Assembly: GCA_020746875.1 (NCBI GenBank)
Contig: JAGTJL010000015.1
Span: forward strand, 1,922,001 to 1,986,000
DNA length: 64,000 nt
Direction of reading: 5' to 3'
DNA from: Rhexocercosporidium sp. MPI-PUGE-AT-0058
Lineage: Eukaryota; Ascomycota; Leotiomycetes; Helotiales
Shown: positions 1-11,449 of the stretch, one piece after another
Position numbering within the stretch: the stretch's first letter is position 1
Layout of the letters: each line of letters starts with the position of its first letter
Translations under genes and position numbers: made by a program
Notes under the pieces: generated by a model
The model's input: only the letters and a program-made list of their open reading frames with translations
Database searches by the model: none
Told to the model about the DNA's origin: nothing

Positions 1-351
1 GGTATGTGTATCATGTCGTGTCCACGAATACCTAGACATGTTCATCCCGAAATCATCTCCCGCACATCCACTCTTTTTAGCCGAGAATTCATCCACATCA
101 ACAAACAGTTATAGAACCAATTTGGGAGTCCCCGAACAATCAATAGTACCTGCACTCCGCACTTTCGATGCTGCCTGATGTCATGAGGTACCTGCAATAT
201 GTTATGGATTATCCCATTTGATGTCTTGCCCCTGGCATCACTCTGTAGGCTGCAAGCAGATTGGCACGCCAAAAATGCTTGACAGTTGAGCTTGAATTGA
301 TCGAAAAGATATTGCCTATATCTTAATTGAGCATAGCCGAGCCTCACTAGG
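1..351. other. Intergenic, no supported gene
   Basis: Balanced base composition, unlike the RIP-degraded parts. I see no coding frame with protein-like character. It is probably upstream sequence of the small secreted-protein gene that starts at 462. Confidence 0.4.
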
Positions 352-358
352 TATAAAG
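352..358 (+). promoter_or_regulatory. Probable TATA box of the secreted-protein gene
   Basis: TATAAAG lies about 104 bp upstream of the ATG at 462, a normal distance for a filamentous fungal gene. No other promoter element is obvious. Confidence 0.45.
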
Positions 359-461
359 TGAGGAGTATCCTCTATTTGGGAATCGAAGGTCTAGCTTTTG
401 TCAAAGTCCAAGGGCAATTGACAACCCATTCCACCCCCGAAACATTTAGATCGTCCTCGAA

Positions 462-822
462 ATGGTCCAACTATCACATCTCGCCTTGCTCGGCATTGCA
501 TCCCTAATGTAAGTTCACCAGAAGTACCTCTTAATTTCAGGACCACTTTTGCTTACCTATTCCAAGTCCTCTCGTATCGAGCATACCCGCTGAGGAAGCA
601 GCCCCAACAACAAGCTGTACCACTTTCCTTACCACCGTCACCGAAGTCAGAACTCGCACCAATAGAATCACTGGAACCACCGAAGTCGTCTATCTCTACC
701 CTTATACGGCTTACTCGACCAATACGAGTATCATCACTACGACTAGCACAAGAACCAGACCCAGGACTGAAGTTGAGACCCAGAGTGTAAAGCAGTGTTA
801 TGTTAGCGGACAGCTTGTATGA
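462..822 (+). CDS. Small secreted Thr/Ser-rich protein, one intron
   Basis: Two exons (462-508 and 567-822) joined across a 58-bp intron (509-566) with donor GTAAGT and an AAG acceptor give 100 residues and a TGA stop at 820-822. The first 16 residues (MVQLSHLALLGIASLM) look like a secretion signal. The mature part is rich in Thr, Ser, Arg and Val, with repeated TT/TR patterns and only two cysteines (one in TTSCTTF, one near the end in KQCYVSG). ATG context is CGAAATGG. No family is recognised; size and composition fit a fungal secreted or cell-wall-associated protein. Without the intron the signal peptide would run into a stop. The function is unknown. Confidence 0.6.
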
Positions 823-2009
823 TTGAAGTTGTGGGGTCGTACTGGGTGCAGAACGGATGGGGAGTGGTATTAAGCGAGCTTGTCTCTGGACTTGGAACAG
901 TATACATTTTGAGGCTGTTCGGGAGGAAGGAGGGAAGGGAGACGTGTTTACGTAGGAGATTCCAGGAATCTTCAGCACCCTTTGATGTTTCTAGAGGATG
1001 AGGCTATGAGCATTACTTGTGTCCTCCGTATTGATCTGGTAGTTCTCCTTGTCATGTTCAAACAAAACCTTGCTTTCCTGCACACACACTCCCACCACCA
1101 CGGTTATTATGAAAGCATATAGTTTGAAGAATTGGCGCTGAACCGAGATCTCTGCTGTGACACTAGTCCAGGGAGCTTTATGACTATTTAACCCAACCTG
1201 ACGATCAGAAAGATGTTAACAAACACGGCAAAAGGCATTATTGTAACGCATCGGCGCAAAGCATGGCCCCTTTAGTACTTGAAAGCCACTTTTATGTCAT
1301 CTGCTCACGCAAGCTATCAAGAATTAAATGAGGTTGAGATGTCTTTGTTGACATTGGACATTAGATGTATTCAGTAAGACTTCGACATTATCGGTGACTC
1401 TGGACATGTCATTCCAAGAAAGCGCAAGATCAGCAAAGGCGCCCGAATATTCACTAAACAATTGTTGGAAGAGATCTATTACGTTTTCAGTTGCGAAGGA
1501 TGCTAGCACAGGCACGCTTTCACACCTCGCAAACCGACACAATCATACAAGAACCCTTGGGCACTTTGAATGGACTTCTAGATCCTGGAATGAAATTATT
1601 TATATACTCACATTTGAGCTTCTCAACACAGAACATCGGAATTTGAAAGCCATATTCGGAAACACCCAACCTTTCTTGGCCTTCCATGTCAGAAGGTGCC
1701 TGGGTTCCCCATTACAAGGCAAAAGCATTGTTGGAAAGGCACAGAAATTAGGTACTATATACTGTACTTTCAGCGAGCTAGAACAGAGAGGTGTTCTTTA
1801 ATGTGCATACGTGCTCTCGATGAGAGCCAAGGGCAGAATACGCAGATGGCCGAAAAGACAAAATGACTTCGGATACCTTGCAATACACCTCTGCTGTGTC
1901 AATTTGGCTACGATTGCTCAATTTGATTTTGCTGAATACTTCAATTATTTACATGAAATTACTATACAACAGAGCCGTAATCACTATCAATCCTTCTTAC
2001 CCAAAGTGT
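823..2009. other. Intergenic, no convincing gene
   Basis: Overlapping frames of 70-135 codons exist on both strands (1394-1801 plus, 1324-1542 minus). None has a recognisable domain, and the two strands are equally open. The minus frame reads as a plausible helical stretch (FQQLFSEYSGAFADLALSW), so a decayed gene fragment is possible but not supported. Confidence 0.35.
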
Positions 2010-4256
2010 TCAAATATATTTGTTTCCGACTTTCAAGTCTAACACCTCGTTTTCCCTTCCAAACGCAGCCCTGTTCCACTTTCCCTCGATCTGGACACCT
2101 CCAAATTTCAGCCTAGTCCTTCCCAGACCTGCATCCAACGGAAAGACACCAAGCGAATGTCCTTCCGATATCTCATCTAACCCCACGTTTCGAGTCGTCA
2201 AAAGGATGGCTGAGAAAGAAGTGCTGTGTGAAACGCCGTTCGTGTAAAAAGCCCAGATTCCGACAACAAGCCCGGGTATTGTGAATAAGAGAGCGAGCCC
2301 ATACGAAAGAACGAGTAGAAATGGCTTGTATATGTAGATATTCTGTACCAGATTGACAGTGACTGGTGTCATATTTACTCCAGCAGACCTGAACACCCAT
2401 TAGCGAAGTTCTGAGGTATATCTGTTGACTTACGTGAGCTCCGAAGAAGACAGCATGCTGATTGTCACGTTGGCAGCAAGATCCTCAATTGCTCTTGCCA
2501 GAGTCCGATTCCGGCACATGTACTCAGGCTTCTTGAAGAGATTGCTGGTGTAGTTCTGACTCCACACATTATTCATGATCTCCTGGCACGCATCTAATCC
2601 AGTGCGAAGAGCAAAGTTCTTCTCTGTCAGAAAAGGAGGGGTACCGGAACTCCAAGGGATCCACATGCTAATGTTGCCACTGATCATGTTGACAACTGAA
2701 AGGTACACCGCCTTGTAAGAGTGAACCTGGTAGTCGACTTCGGTTTCCTCCACTTTACCTTCCACTAGATGCTCGAGTACAAGCTGACGTGCTGCGAACA
2801 CAGGGCTGAAGTCCTTCATCTCTTCGTAGGTTACCAGTTGCTCTCCGTTGAGAAACTTGATGTGAGTTCTCCGCGTGCCGTTTCCAAGTGTACAGATCAT
2901 CGCATCATCCGAGGTCATGACCCAGAGTTGGAAAGGAAACATTTGGCATTCCGGTGTATCCCCTGGTTGCGAAGCATTGCTGAGTGGAGTACAGAAACTT
3001 GGTGTATAACCCATGGACCTTCCAAAGTTTGCCGGTAAATCTACTTTCCAAGTATTCAATGGTTCGATATTAGAGCCACTCACTGGCCGTAGAAGTGCTG
3101 CTCCTTCACCGAGGAATGGATCGAAGGCAGTCAGGACAACTCCGTGGATATCAGGAAATCCTGGTGTGCCAGGAGGATCCACAGGAACAGCCGGATGTAT
3201 TTCAGCCGTGTCCTTGAACATATTCAAAGCAAGACGAAGAGTTGATTTCGTGACTTTAGGTATCGTCGCAGATTGATTTACAAAGTAGAGGGTCTTCATG
3301 TAATAGTCCAGGAATGGGATGTATGTTGAGTTTGGTGCCTCGCACTTCAAGTATGGCCCGCGAACGTTTAGACTGTAGGATGAGTTGGGCGATGGCGGGA
3401 TGAGGTCCAATACATTCGAAGTCTGGGATGTCTGGGTGACCAACTTTTGAATGACAGGCGCTGGTGGGTGTCCCGGTATAATAGGGTCAGCCCAAGACAA
3501 AGAGTTCCAGTCTAGTTGAGGGATAGGCATATTTACCACCTTCGTGGCTGTCCCAGCCGTGACAGTGAGCGAGCCTGGAGGTAGGAAGACAGCGAAAGTT
3601 ATTACCCTGTAGAAATGTTTAGTATATACGAGAGACATGTCAAATGATAGCCGCTGAGCTGCTTATCAAATACCGAAGGTCAGTCTCACCAGCAAATGAA
3701 GGCAAGGACAACTGCCAGCGGAGAGCGCTTCCACAGATCTGTTTCGAGGAACCCCAAGAGATCCGAAGTCAAGGAGAAAAGACTGTCAAGCGCTTTTAAA
3801 GTGAAAGATTTTCGCCTGACGATCGTCCAGAAATATTGCTTGTAGGCCATCCTATTTGCAACTGCGAACAATGTCGCTACCGAGACCGCAAATACATTCC
3901 CAAATGTATGTGCCCATTGTTGTCTGCCCTCATCACCAGCTGGCGTGTGGTCCAGCCTGGAATAATAGATGTGATGGCCAATTGCGAGGCACATCCCGGA
4001 AAATGCGCAAATGACCATCCAGGCTGGCTGCTGGTGCCATTTGACTCCCCACTCCACAAGTCGGAGTGAAGGAGCTTCTTCTAACGACCCATCCTCCTCA
4101 ATCTTCAGCATGTCGGGTGTACTGATCTTCCGCTCTCCAGTGATTACTTGAATGCTTTGAGCTGTGCTTCGTCGTCTTGAAGTGTCGAGGTAATTCTTCA
4201 AGATATAGTAGAGGAGACAGCTTAATGGCCTTAGTCTGGTGTTGTCAACCGCAGTA
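2010..4256 (-). CDS. Fungal multi-span membrane protein with large glycosylated external domain (5' end unresolved)
   Basis: Three exons on the minus strand (4256-3690, 3606-2434, 2388-2010) are joined by introns of 83 bp (3607-3689, GTGAGA...CAG) and 45 bp (2389-2433, GTAAGT...CAG with CTAAT branch-like sequence). Both junctions keep frame, giving about 705 residues. Visible order: cytoplasmic N-terminal part; membrane spans around MVICAFSGMCLAIG, NVFAVSVATLFAVAN and LAVVLAFICWVITFAVF; the hallmark PPGSLTV; a roughly 400-residue external domain with many N-x-S/T sites and paired cysteines; a last span (LLVLSYGLALLFTIPGLVVG); and a cytoplasmic tail. This matches a common, functionally unassigned fungal family often mislabelled formylmethionine deformylase-like. 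The first exon is missing: the frame is open back to an AG acceptor at 4257-4258, with no ATG in that stretch. Confidence 0.7.
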
Positions 4257-4258
4257 CT

Positions 4259-4610
4259 ATAGCAGAATAAGAAGTTGCATTTTCGTTTGGAGTTGCAACA
4301 GATGCAGTAGAAACAAAATTATCTTTGGGGATTCTTCGGTATTCCTGTTCAGCGAGCAATCGACGATCCAAGTGCATAAGTATCGACCTTCTCTTGAGAC
4401 ACGAGGGTGCTGGAACAGGAGAAGAGATTCAAACTGCACTCAGACCGATTCTGTGATCTTACTCTGCCTTCACTCGCTGGGTAAACCTGAGAGATGTTGC
4501 CCCTGCATTCAATCTGTATCACAGCCCCTCGGCAGTTACACTCCCCTATTGGGTAGGCGTATCATAACCGAATTGCATGAATTCAATATCTGTCAGCAAC
4601 ATGGGAGGTA
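4259..4610. other. Upstream of membrane-protein gene; first exon probably here
   Basis: The minus frame of the membrane-protein gene reaches an acceptor-like CTATAG at the edge of this stretch, so an upstream exon with the start codon should lie here. A minus frame at 4257-4439 is open, but I cannot choose a donor site. Confidence 0.3.
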
Positions 4611-4857
4611 ACGTAGGTGGTAAGGGACCCGTGAATGTAAGCGACCCGTGAATCTTCGGATTTAAGGAAGGTGAGTTAGCCTTAGTGATAAATCTGAGAA
4701 ACAAGAGCAACTTTTGTATTGGTCTTGGCGTTTTATAAGAAAAGTTCGTTGGGTTATTAATGTTTTTGTAGCGAATTTTCGCAATTTCAGCGTTCTAATT
4801 GGGCAGTTTGGGCAATTCACGGCACGCTTACATTCACGGGTCGCTTACCACCTACGT
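4611..4857. mobile_element. MITE of Tc1-mariner/pogo type, TA target site
   Basis: A 247-bp element with terminal inverted repeats (TIRs) of about 45 bp: the left end starts ACGTAGGTGGTAAG and the right end is its reverse complement (CTTACCACCTACGT). It is flanked by TA at 4609-4610 and 4858-4859. The interior has no coding capacity, so it is non-autonomous. Each TIR holds a direct repeat with a period of exactly 17 bp (GTAAG at 4620 and 4637; CTTAC at 4827 and 4844). It carries little RIP damage, so it is either young or too short to trigger RIP. Confidence 0.85.
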
Positions 4858-4859
4858 TA

Positions 4860-5748
4860 GCAGGTCCGTGCCAACATGTCGGATGATTTGATACTTAATT
4901 ATTGGCACTTATGAGTTAGACGGGTTGGAGATATAGGGTAAATTTTCAAGGACGCGATTCTATAATTATGATGATCCCATATAAGTTAATGTCGCACCCT
5001 AGCGCAGTCTACAGGTCATGTGTATGCTCTCGTAAGCATTCACGAGTATATGTACTCGGGTCACAGCCCTCTTTTACAGAGGTTAACGCTCACTTGAATA
5101 CATTTTTTGAACCCTTGCTTTTCGCGTTGATCGTAGAGCTCTTGAACCACTAAAAGCCTGCTCCACTTTTGTACGACAGTTAAAGAGTTAGAAGTTTTTT
5201 TTTTGAATAAATCGAGTACATAAGTTTTAAAACCACCAATGCAGAAGTTGCGGAGAGGCTGCTCAATTAGTATAATGAGAGAGCGCCTCAACTACTAGCC
5301 ATCATGTAGGTGCGGTGTGGAGTCCTGGACTTTGGAGAAGAAGTTTTTACAAGATAGTGAAGACACTGGAAAATTCCTGCCTATCTACATATCCTTAGAC
5401 CTCCAAGGCTATCATTATCCATCAAATGATGCGCCGTATTCCCAACGAGCCCAAATAGTGTCTACCTGCGGTCTCCTCATACGCGGTTATGCGGTTTCCA
5501 GTGAGGACCCGTGGCCAGTTGACCTGGACTCGAAACCGATCGCAAGACATCCTACCTCCACTGGGGGTGGGTTAAGTTAGGAAGTCTTTACCAGCGATTG
5601 CCTTGGAAACCCCCCCGAAATGATTTCTTTGACTTCTACAGTCTATGTAGCCTCTTTTGCATATTATACCATCTTCTACTTCATTTACTGAATTGGTTGC
5701 TTCACATTTTGATTCCTGTCAAGATTAGGGATTCGGAACCATGCTCAG
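4860..5748. other. Intergenic with one unassigned open frame
   Basis: A plus-strand frame at about 5317-5580 (GTG at its 5' end, no good ATG) contains a protein-like segment (APYSQRAQIVSTCGLLI, then GYAVSSEDPWPVDLDSK). It may be a gene relic; I recognise no family. Nothing else is supported before the LTR at 5749. Confidence 0.3.
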
Positions 5749-5938
5749 TGTAATGGTCTGTGCTCTTAGCGCTGATTACGTAATCACTGCCCTCATAAAG
5801 ACAGTAAAGGGGAAGAGGTAATCTTCCCTCCTTAACAATTAGCTTTTATATAAATTTAAATATTACCAGCGAGTCTATAGCGCTTTTCTAGTTATTTTAT
5901 TGTGTTATAATTACCTTAGCGTATTAGTAATTATTATA
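5749..5938 (+). repeat. 5' LTR of element A
   Basis: 190 bp, TGTAAT...ATTATA (originally TG...CA). The outer 80 bp keep CpA and TpG; the inner half is converted to TA-rich sequence. Pairs with 28995-29184; a third family copy lies inverted at 57318-57507. Confidence 0.9.
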
Positions 5939-6049
5939 TTTTAATTGTTATTTTCTTACCGTTAGCTTAACTATTATATAATAATTTAAATTAAAAGATT
6001 ATTAACGGTAACCTTAAGTCGACAAAAATAACGATTGAATACCTTAGGA

Positions 6050-7110
6050 CATTAGGGAATTACTAGAGATACGTTAGTAAATAATATTATTGTAATATAA
6101 AAGCAACTTCGGGCTCTTAAGAAGCGAAACGATATTCTTAATAGCCTTATTACTAAGTATTATTAAATATATAGCGATAATTTTACGTAATACTTTTTTA
6201 AAGTAATAATAAGAGTTTAACTCTTTTAACTTATTAAATTAAAGACTTTTATAAATAACGGAGGTAATATAAGGAACCCCTTAATAATAGTCGACGAACC
6301 TCGGGCTTTACGTTAAGAGAAGGGCAAATATATAATCCCTTTAAAATATAAAGGAAAGAACTATTAAAAACTTATAGAATATTTATAAATTTATAACCGT
6401 GTTTTTAACTACGATTTTAAAGGATTTCCGACCGATATAATTAAAATTAAATAGGCGACAATATTATTTCGTAAAAAACCGGCAAATATTTAAAAAAGAT
6501 TTAAAAAGTAAACCTCAAAGAAACTTAATATAATAACTTAAGAAAATTATAAGGAGTTTTTAGAGAATTTCTAATTACTCCTTATTTTAAAAAGGGTAAT
6601 TAATTCTTAGGCTTATAAAATAGCTTAATAAAGAGTTAGCCAGCTTATTCGTGAATTTATTAATTATTTAAAAGAATTAAAGGAACACCTCGAGCCTTTT
6701 ATAAAACGCTAATTATAAGACATTTTCTTTAATAAAATTCGGCCTAAAGCTCGCCAAAAGATTGTCGAAAGTGGATAAGTTAATAAACTATAGACTTATA
6801 AAGAAGTCATTTTTATTATTATTTTTTAAGAAATTTATAATTTAATAAAAGAAAATAATAAAAAGTAAAAAAAATAAAAAAATAAAAAAGAGAAACCTTT
6901 TTATAAGCCTTTACGAAGAGCTAGCGAAAGATAAGACAATTCCCGGCTAAAGTAATTTAATAAAGCTAATTTAAATAAAATCTTAATTAAAAAAGGTAAA
7001 AAAGGAAATTATAAGTCGAAAATTAAATATTATTTATATTATAAACTCGGCTATTACGTTAATAAATACCTAAAGACTAATGCCGGCGAGTTTAAAAATA
7101 AACGCTAAAA
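6050..7110 (+). pseudogene. Element A gag relic with CCHC zinc knuckle
   Basis: Many stops, all explicable by C-to-T or G-to-A changes. The diagnostic piece is the zinc knuckle at 7028-7069, read KYYLYYKLGYYVNKYL. Reversing RIP transitions gives C-x2-C-x4-H-x4-C; all four zinc ligands are now tyrosine. It would have been the capsid/nucleocapsid protein that packages the RNA. The homologous stretch of A' (near 56190-56240, minus) keeps one cysteine, confirming the assignment. Confidence 0.65.
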
Positions 7111-7299
7111 AGCGCTTAATTTACAATAGCTTTTACGTTTTATTAAAATTAATAAGTAAAAGGATGGAAATTTAATTAAAGATTTTATTAAATAAAAAGT
7201 AAAAGACGTTAATAGCCTTAATTAATAATAAAATAAAAAATAATTTTATTTTAAGGCTTATAATAAAAGAATGTAATTTATAATTTACCGGCGAAGGAT

Positions 7300-8366
7300 T
7301 AAAGACATTTTAAACCCTTTTTAATAATAAAGATATCGTCTATAATATAACTCTCGCTTAAGTAGAAATTATAAATACACTTAAATAAATAAAGCTAAAT
7401 ATATTCCGGCTAAGAGTTATTGATATACCGGATATAAACCTAATTTTAAGATAGCTTTAATTAAAAGAAATCAACTCTTAAACTAATTTTAAAATTAAAT
7501 AATAAAAATATTTATATCGATTAAATAATATTTATAACCTTAATATTATAAAATTAAAAGAGTTTACATAAGTTATTAATAAGAAAAAGTCGCTTACGTA
7601 CGCTATAATACCTAGCTTTAATATAGCGCGCTTATTAAACGCCGACAATATACTTATTATTTTATAATAATATTATAAATTTAAAGACGTCTTTTTAAAA
7701 GAAAAAGAGAACGAGTTGCTTTTATTATAAAGTCGTTAGTATATTATTAACTTAAAACTGGGTGCGAAGCCCTTATATTTTCTAATTTATAACTTCTTTA
7801 AGACAGAATTAAAGGTTTTTTAAAGCTATTTTAAATCCTTTAAAGTTAAAAAATAAATAAGGAAAAGTAAAAGCTTAATTAAAGCTCTTATTTTATTTAT
7901 AATAAAAAAAGATAATAGCTTTTAATTATATATTAATTATAAGGCTTTAAATTAGATTACAATTAAAGATCGATACCCCCTGTTATTAATTAGTAAAATA
8001 CTAAATAAATTCCGGGACGCGAAGATTTTTATTAATTTAAATTTATAAAATATATATTATTATATTAAAATTAAGGAAAAAGACAAATAAAAGACTATAT
8101 TCCGCACTTATTATAAGCATTATAAGTATTAAGTAATGCCGTTTAAATTATTTAATACGCTAGCGATATTTTAAATATATATTAATAATATATTAATAAT
8201 ATATTAATAAGACTTATAGATATTATTTATATTATTTATTAACGTAATTATAAATATATTATATTACGGTTTCTTATAGTAAAAGTTATAAGAATTAAAA
8301 CGGCAAACCCTAAATTAAATTCGCTTTTTTTATTATTTTTAAAATTATAAAAAAAGAACGTCTTAA
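7300..8366 (+). pseudogene. Element A protease/reverse transcriptase relic (truncated RT)
   Basis: Reading through stops, 7960-8160 shows the gypsy RT palm: KDRYPLLLI, the catalytic-region stretch INLNL*NIYYYIKIKEKDK, the TIFRTYYKHYKY strand and the VMPFKLFNTLAIF motif (MPFGLxNAPATFQ in intact elements). The YxDD box region near 8220-8260 is scrambled. Within about 40 bp the sequence passes to what looks like the RNase H-integrase linker, so thumb and most of RNase H are deleted. The pogo1 TA target lies just downstream. Confidence 0.65.
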
Positions 8367-9332
8367 TAGCCGGTTCACTTCCTATATGCTCGGGGACTCA
8401 CTTACAGTCGGGGAAAGCGAGTGTCCCGCGAAAGCGAGTGTCTCACGCCAAATCGCGTTATTAAGGATTTTACGCGTAAATTATATTTCTTTATAAATAA
8501 ATTTTTAACTAAGACTCTTATATAATATTACCTTTAATAAAACTATAGCTTTTACTTAGTCCAAAGTAGGAAACCCTTAATGAGAGAATTACGTCTCTCT
8601 TTTACCTATTAAAGAGTAGTTAATTACAAATTACTACCTTAAACATACCACTAAATCAGATTATAATAAAGCTTTTATAAAGGCCCGCGAATAGAAAATT
8701 GCCTATCCTACCGAGCAATTAACTACTACGGCACGAATATATTCTATTAAGGAGGATTTTTTAAAGAAGTCTATTAATAAACTAAAGAATTAAGTACGGA
8801 ATTCGCAAAAGACGTTTAATACGTATAATAAAATAAACAAAGTATTAAATAATATATAAGATTAAGTAATTATATAATATTGCTTAAGTCAATAAGAAAT
8901 CGGCTTAAGTGCGACGCATAATATAATTTATACTATAATCTGCCACTTAAAGTAAGTATATTATTATATTTTATACGTATTTTTATTAATAATTACAAAC
9001 TTAATTTCTAAATCAAAAGCCTCTCACACGATAATAATTTTAGAATTAATTAAAGAACTACGCTAAGCTTTATATAATTAAAACAAAGCCTATTATATAC
9101 GCACGACTTAATATATATATAAAAGATGAAGTTCGAGAGTAGTTTAAAAAGCTAGAATTCATTATAAATAAGTATAAGATTAAATAAGCACAAAATATCT
9201 TAAATATAAATAAATTAAAAGCACGAGTTAACTGTCTTATTAAGGAATTTATTATTATTCTAATATAAACTAAAAAACTATATATAACTTCTCTTAAGAA
9301 TCGCAAATCTATTACGATTTTAAAAACAATAT

Positions 9333-9592
9333 TGTAACGACACTAGCTAAGAGAGCGGTGTAAGAAGTATATAATAATACTTTAGCTGAGGCTATCGAGA
9401 GCTAATAGGTCTAATACGAAGGAAACAAAAAGATAAAAAAGGAAAGAGGAAGTGGAAGGAGTGTAAGTTCATATATATATAGGCTCCTCCGAAACCCCTC
9501 CGGTATTAGTCCGACTCGGCATGACTTAGTTACTTTTAAACCCTTAGATTCCCTGACTCGCTGAGAAGCTCTTAAGTGCATTTATTATTATA
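9333..9592 (-). repeat. 3' LTR of element D
   Basis: 260 bp, the same length as 16738-16997. Contains an unmutated GC-rich block (GGCTCCTCCGAAACCCCTCC) and, on the element's strand, a TATATATA promoter-like run. Confidence 0.9.
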
Positions 9593-10059
9593 TTACTTCT
9601 CTCTTAAAAAAGAGATTATCTTTAATCTTTAATTAGTCGTAGTTTAGTATTATTGCGATATTAAGGGCTTTTATCCGAGGTCAAGCGAAGTTACGCAAGC
9701 GTAAGCGAAGTCTTATATAATAATAAATAATATATTACAAGAAGGCGAGCTTTTATTTGTTTAATTAATAGAATAGGCGTCCGAATCTGGTCCGTTACCT
9801 ATTGTATTATACTGCCTTAGCGCCATCGATTTGTTTACTTATATTAGCGCATATATACGTCAAACTTTCTAAGGAATTAATTCTTCTTCTTTTAATAATA
9901 TATACTTTTCCGTAAGTTATCTTAAATTATTAATCTGCGTTATATAATTATTAACACGTATAGCTAATTAATTAAAATAAATAAATAATAATAAATAAGT
10001 AAAATCCCGTAACTTTTATAATAAAATCCGAATTCTAATTATAATAATACTTCTTTTAA

Positions 10060-10440
10060 CCCTATCGGGAGCCTTAGCGGCGGCCTACCGCAATTACTGC
10101 GTGCGCTACGTGCGTCGGATAGCGAAAGAGCCGGGCTACTCTTGTCACTTCGATAAGAGTGGCTCGAAGAAATATGCTTATTATATAGCCTAAAAAGGAT
10201 CTTGTCGCCTTATAAGTTAAGGTCCAGAAAACCTTTAAAACGAGTCCGATATTAATACTTTTGACTTTTTAGCTTCCGTAGTTTATAAGCCCGGAATATA
10301 ACGCGTTATTAATAGCTGCTAATAATACGGAAGTTTAAATTGCCGCCTCGTCGATCGACGAGGTATTACTTATAGCGACCGTAAAAGCGCTTAAGACTAT
10401 AAAAGAGTTAGGGTTTGCGGTATTAAAGGAGACTTAAGCT
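10060..10440 (+). pseudogene. Antisense cysteine-rich reading frame in element D
   Basis: Opposite in strand to D's gag-pol and lying between integrase and 3' LTR. The first part reads YRNYCVRYVRRIAKEPGYSC, then a cluster SKKYAYYIA*KGSC. Reversing Tyr-to-Cys RIP changes yields several C-x2-C pairs. After a frame change comes a helical stretch: NALLIAANNTEV, IAASSIDEVLLIATVKALK, then TIKELGFAVLKE. Its five stops are TAA/TAG codons one RIP change from CAA, CAG or TGG. I know no function; position and design match the antisense frame of element B. Resemblance to hypothetical proteins in other fungal genomes is from memory only. Confidence 0.45.
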
Positions 10441-11449
10441 CTTCGCTATATTATATTTAAGTAATTAAATAACGTTATTATAAGTCGTTAAGTTTATTAT
10501 AAGTAATATTAATATTTAATACTTAAAAGCCTTATTAGAGTTCTGGTAAGTCTTCGCTACTTCAGTAGTTAAAATAGCTCGTTGTAGTAGTAATATTAAT
10601 AATAGGAAGGGAGAAGAGGATAAGAATAAGAATATAAGTATAATTTATTGCCGTATACGTCGTAGTAGTGTTAAGCGTAAGACGGCTGTTACTACTATTA
10701 AGAAAAAGAAGAAGAAGAAGAAGTTTAGCCTTTTTTATAAAGGGTCAGATAGCGAGTTGATTAAGCTTTTATTAAGAAAAGAAGAGGATCCTTTTAATAA
10801 GGATTAAAAGGCTTTATTTCGGATTAGTTTCGGTAGTCTTTTGTAGCCGTTATCTTCTTCAAACCCTTATATAAAAGTAGCCGTTTATAGTGAAATCGGT
10901 AGCTAGGTCCTTATTAAGGTGCGGTCGCAAGGCCTTGTTAATACTTTAAATTAAAAGGTAGATAATTATTAATTAACGTCGTTGTTTTGCTATCTCGAAA
11001 GGAAGTTATAATCTATTATTTTTTAAGTAATTATAATCGTTTTTCCCTGATTTTTAAGCCTTAAGCTATTCGGACAGGTTTTAAAGTAATCCCGGTTTAT
11101 TAAAATACGCTACATGAAAATCTCTTAATTTATAAGGCGACTTTATTAAATCGAAGGCATTATATTATTATAAATTAAGGTCATAGCTTAGTTATTTCAC
11201 TTAATATTTAAATACGTTGCGATATAGCTTAATACTAAGGATTTCCTCGATTTCCTATTCTTCCTGACTTTCAATAATTTTTAGAAAAGGTTTCGGCGTT
11301 TTTTAATTTGGCAAAAGGTCTTTCGGGTTCTTAAAAAAGAGTTCTAATGTAAATACGTCGTGTATTTAAAAGCTTATAAGTAATTTTAATTTATAAAAGT
11401 AGCTTACTTTTTCTAGAATCTTAAAAGAGCTTTTCTATTAATTTGCAAG

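Noticed and set aside
1394..1801. Plus-strand frame of 135 codons
   Set aside because: No ATG at its 5' edge, no domain, and the opposite strand is equally open over part of it.
5230..5300. Possible tRNA-like fold
   Set aside because: Could not form the acceptor and T arms with conserved bases; no tRNA elsewhere in the window either.
8401..8452. Short spaced repeats in the pogo ends as a CRISPR array
   Set aside because: Only two units with no spacers of regular unique sequence, and they lie within mirrored terminal repeats.
9070..9306. Open frame of 78 codons on the minus strand in AT-rich DNA
   Set aside because: Leu/Ile/Phe-rich translation of RIPed transposase sequence from the wrong strand; the plus strand carries the pogo1 transposase here. 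The same applies to short frames at 12494-12691, 23082-23273, 25620-25832 and 51801-51986.
10346..10363. Perfect palindrome CCTCGTCGATCGACGAGG
   Set aside because: Lies inside the antisense frame of element D and is explained by coding sequence rich in CG that RIP leaves alone; no sign of an operator or terminator role.
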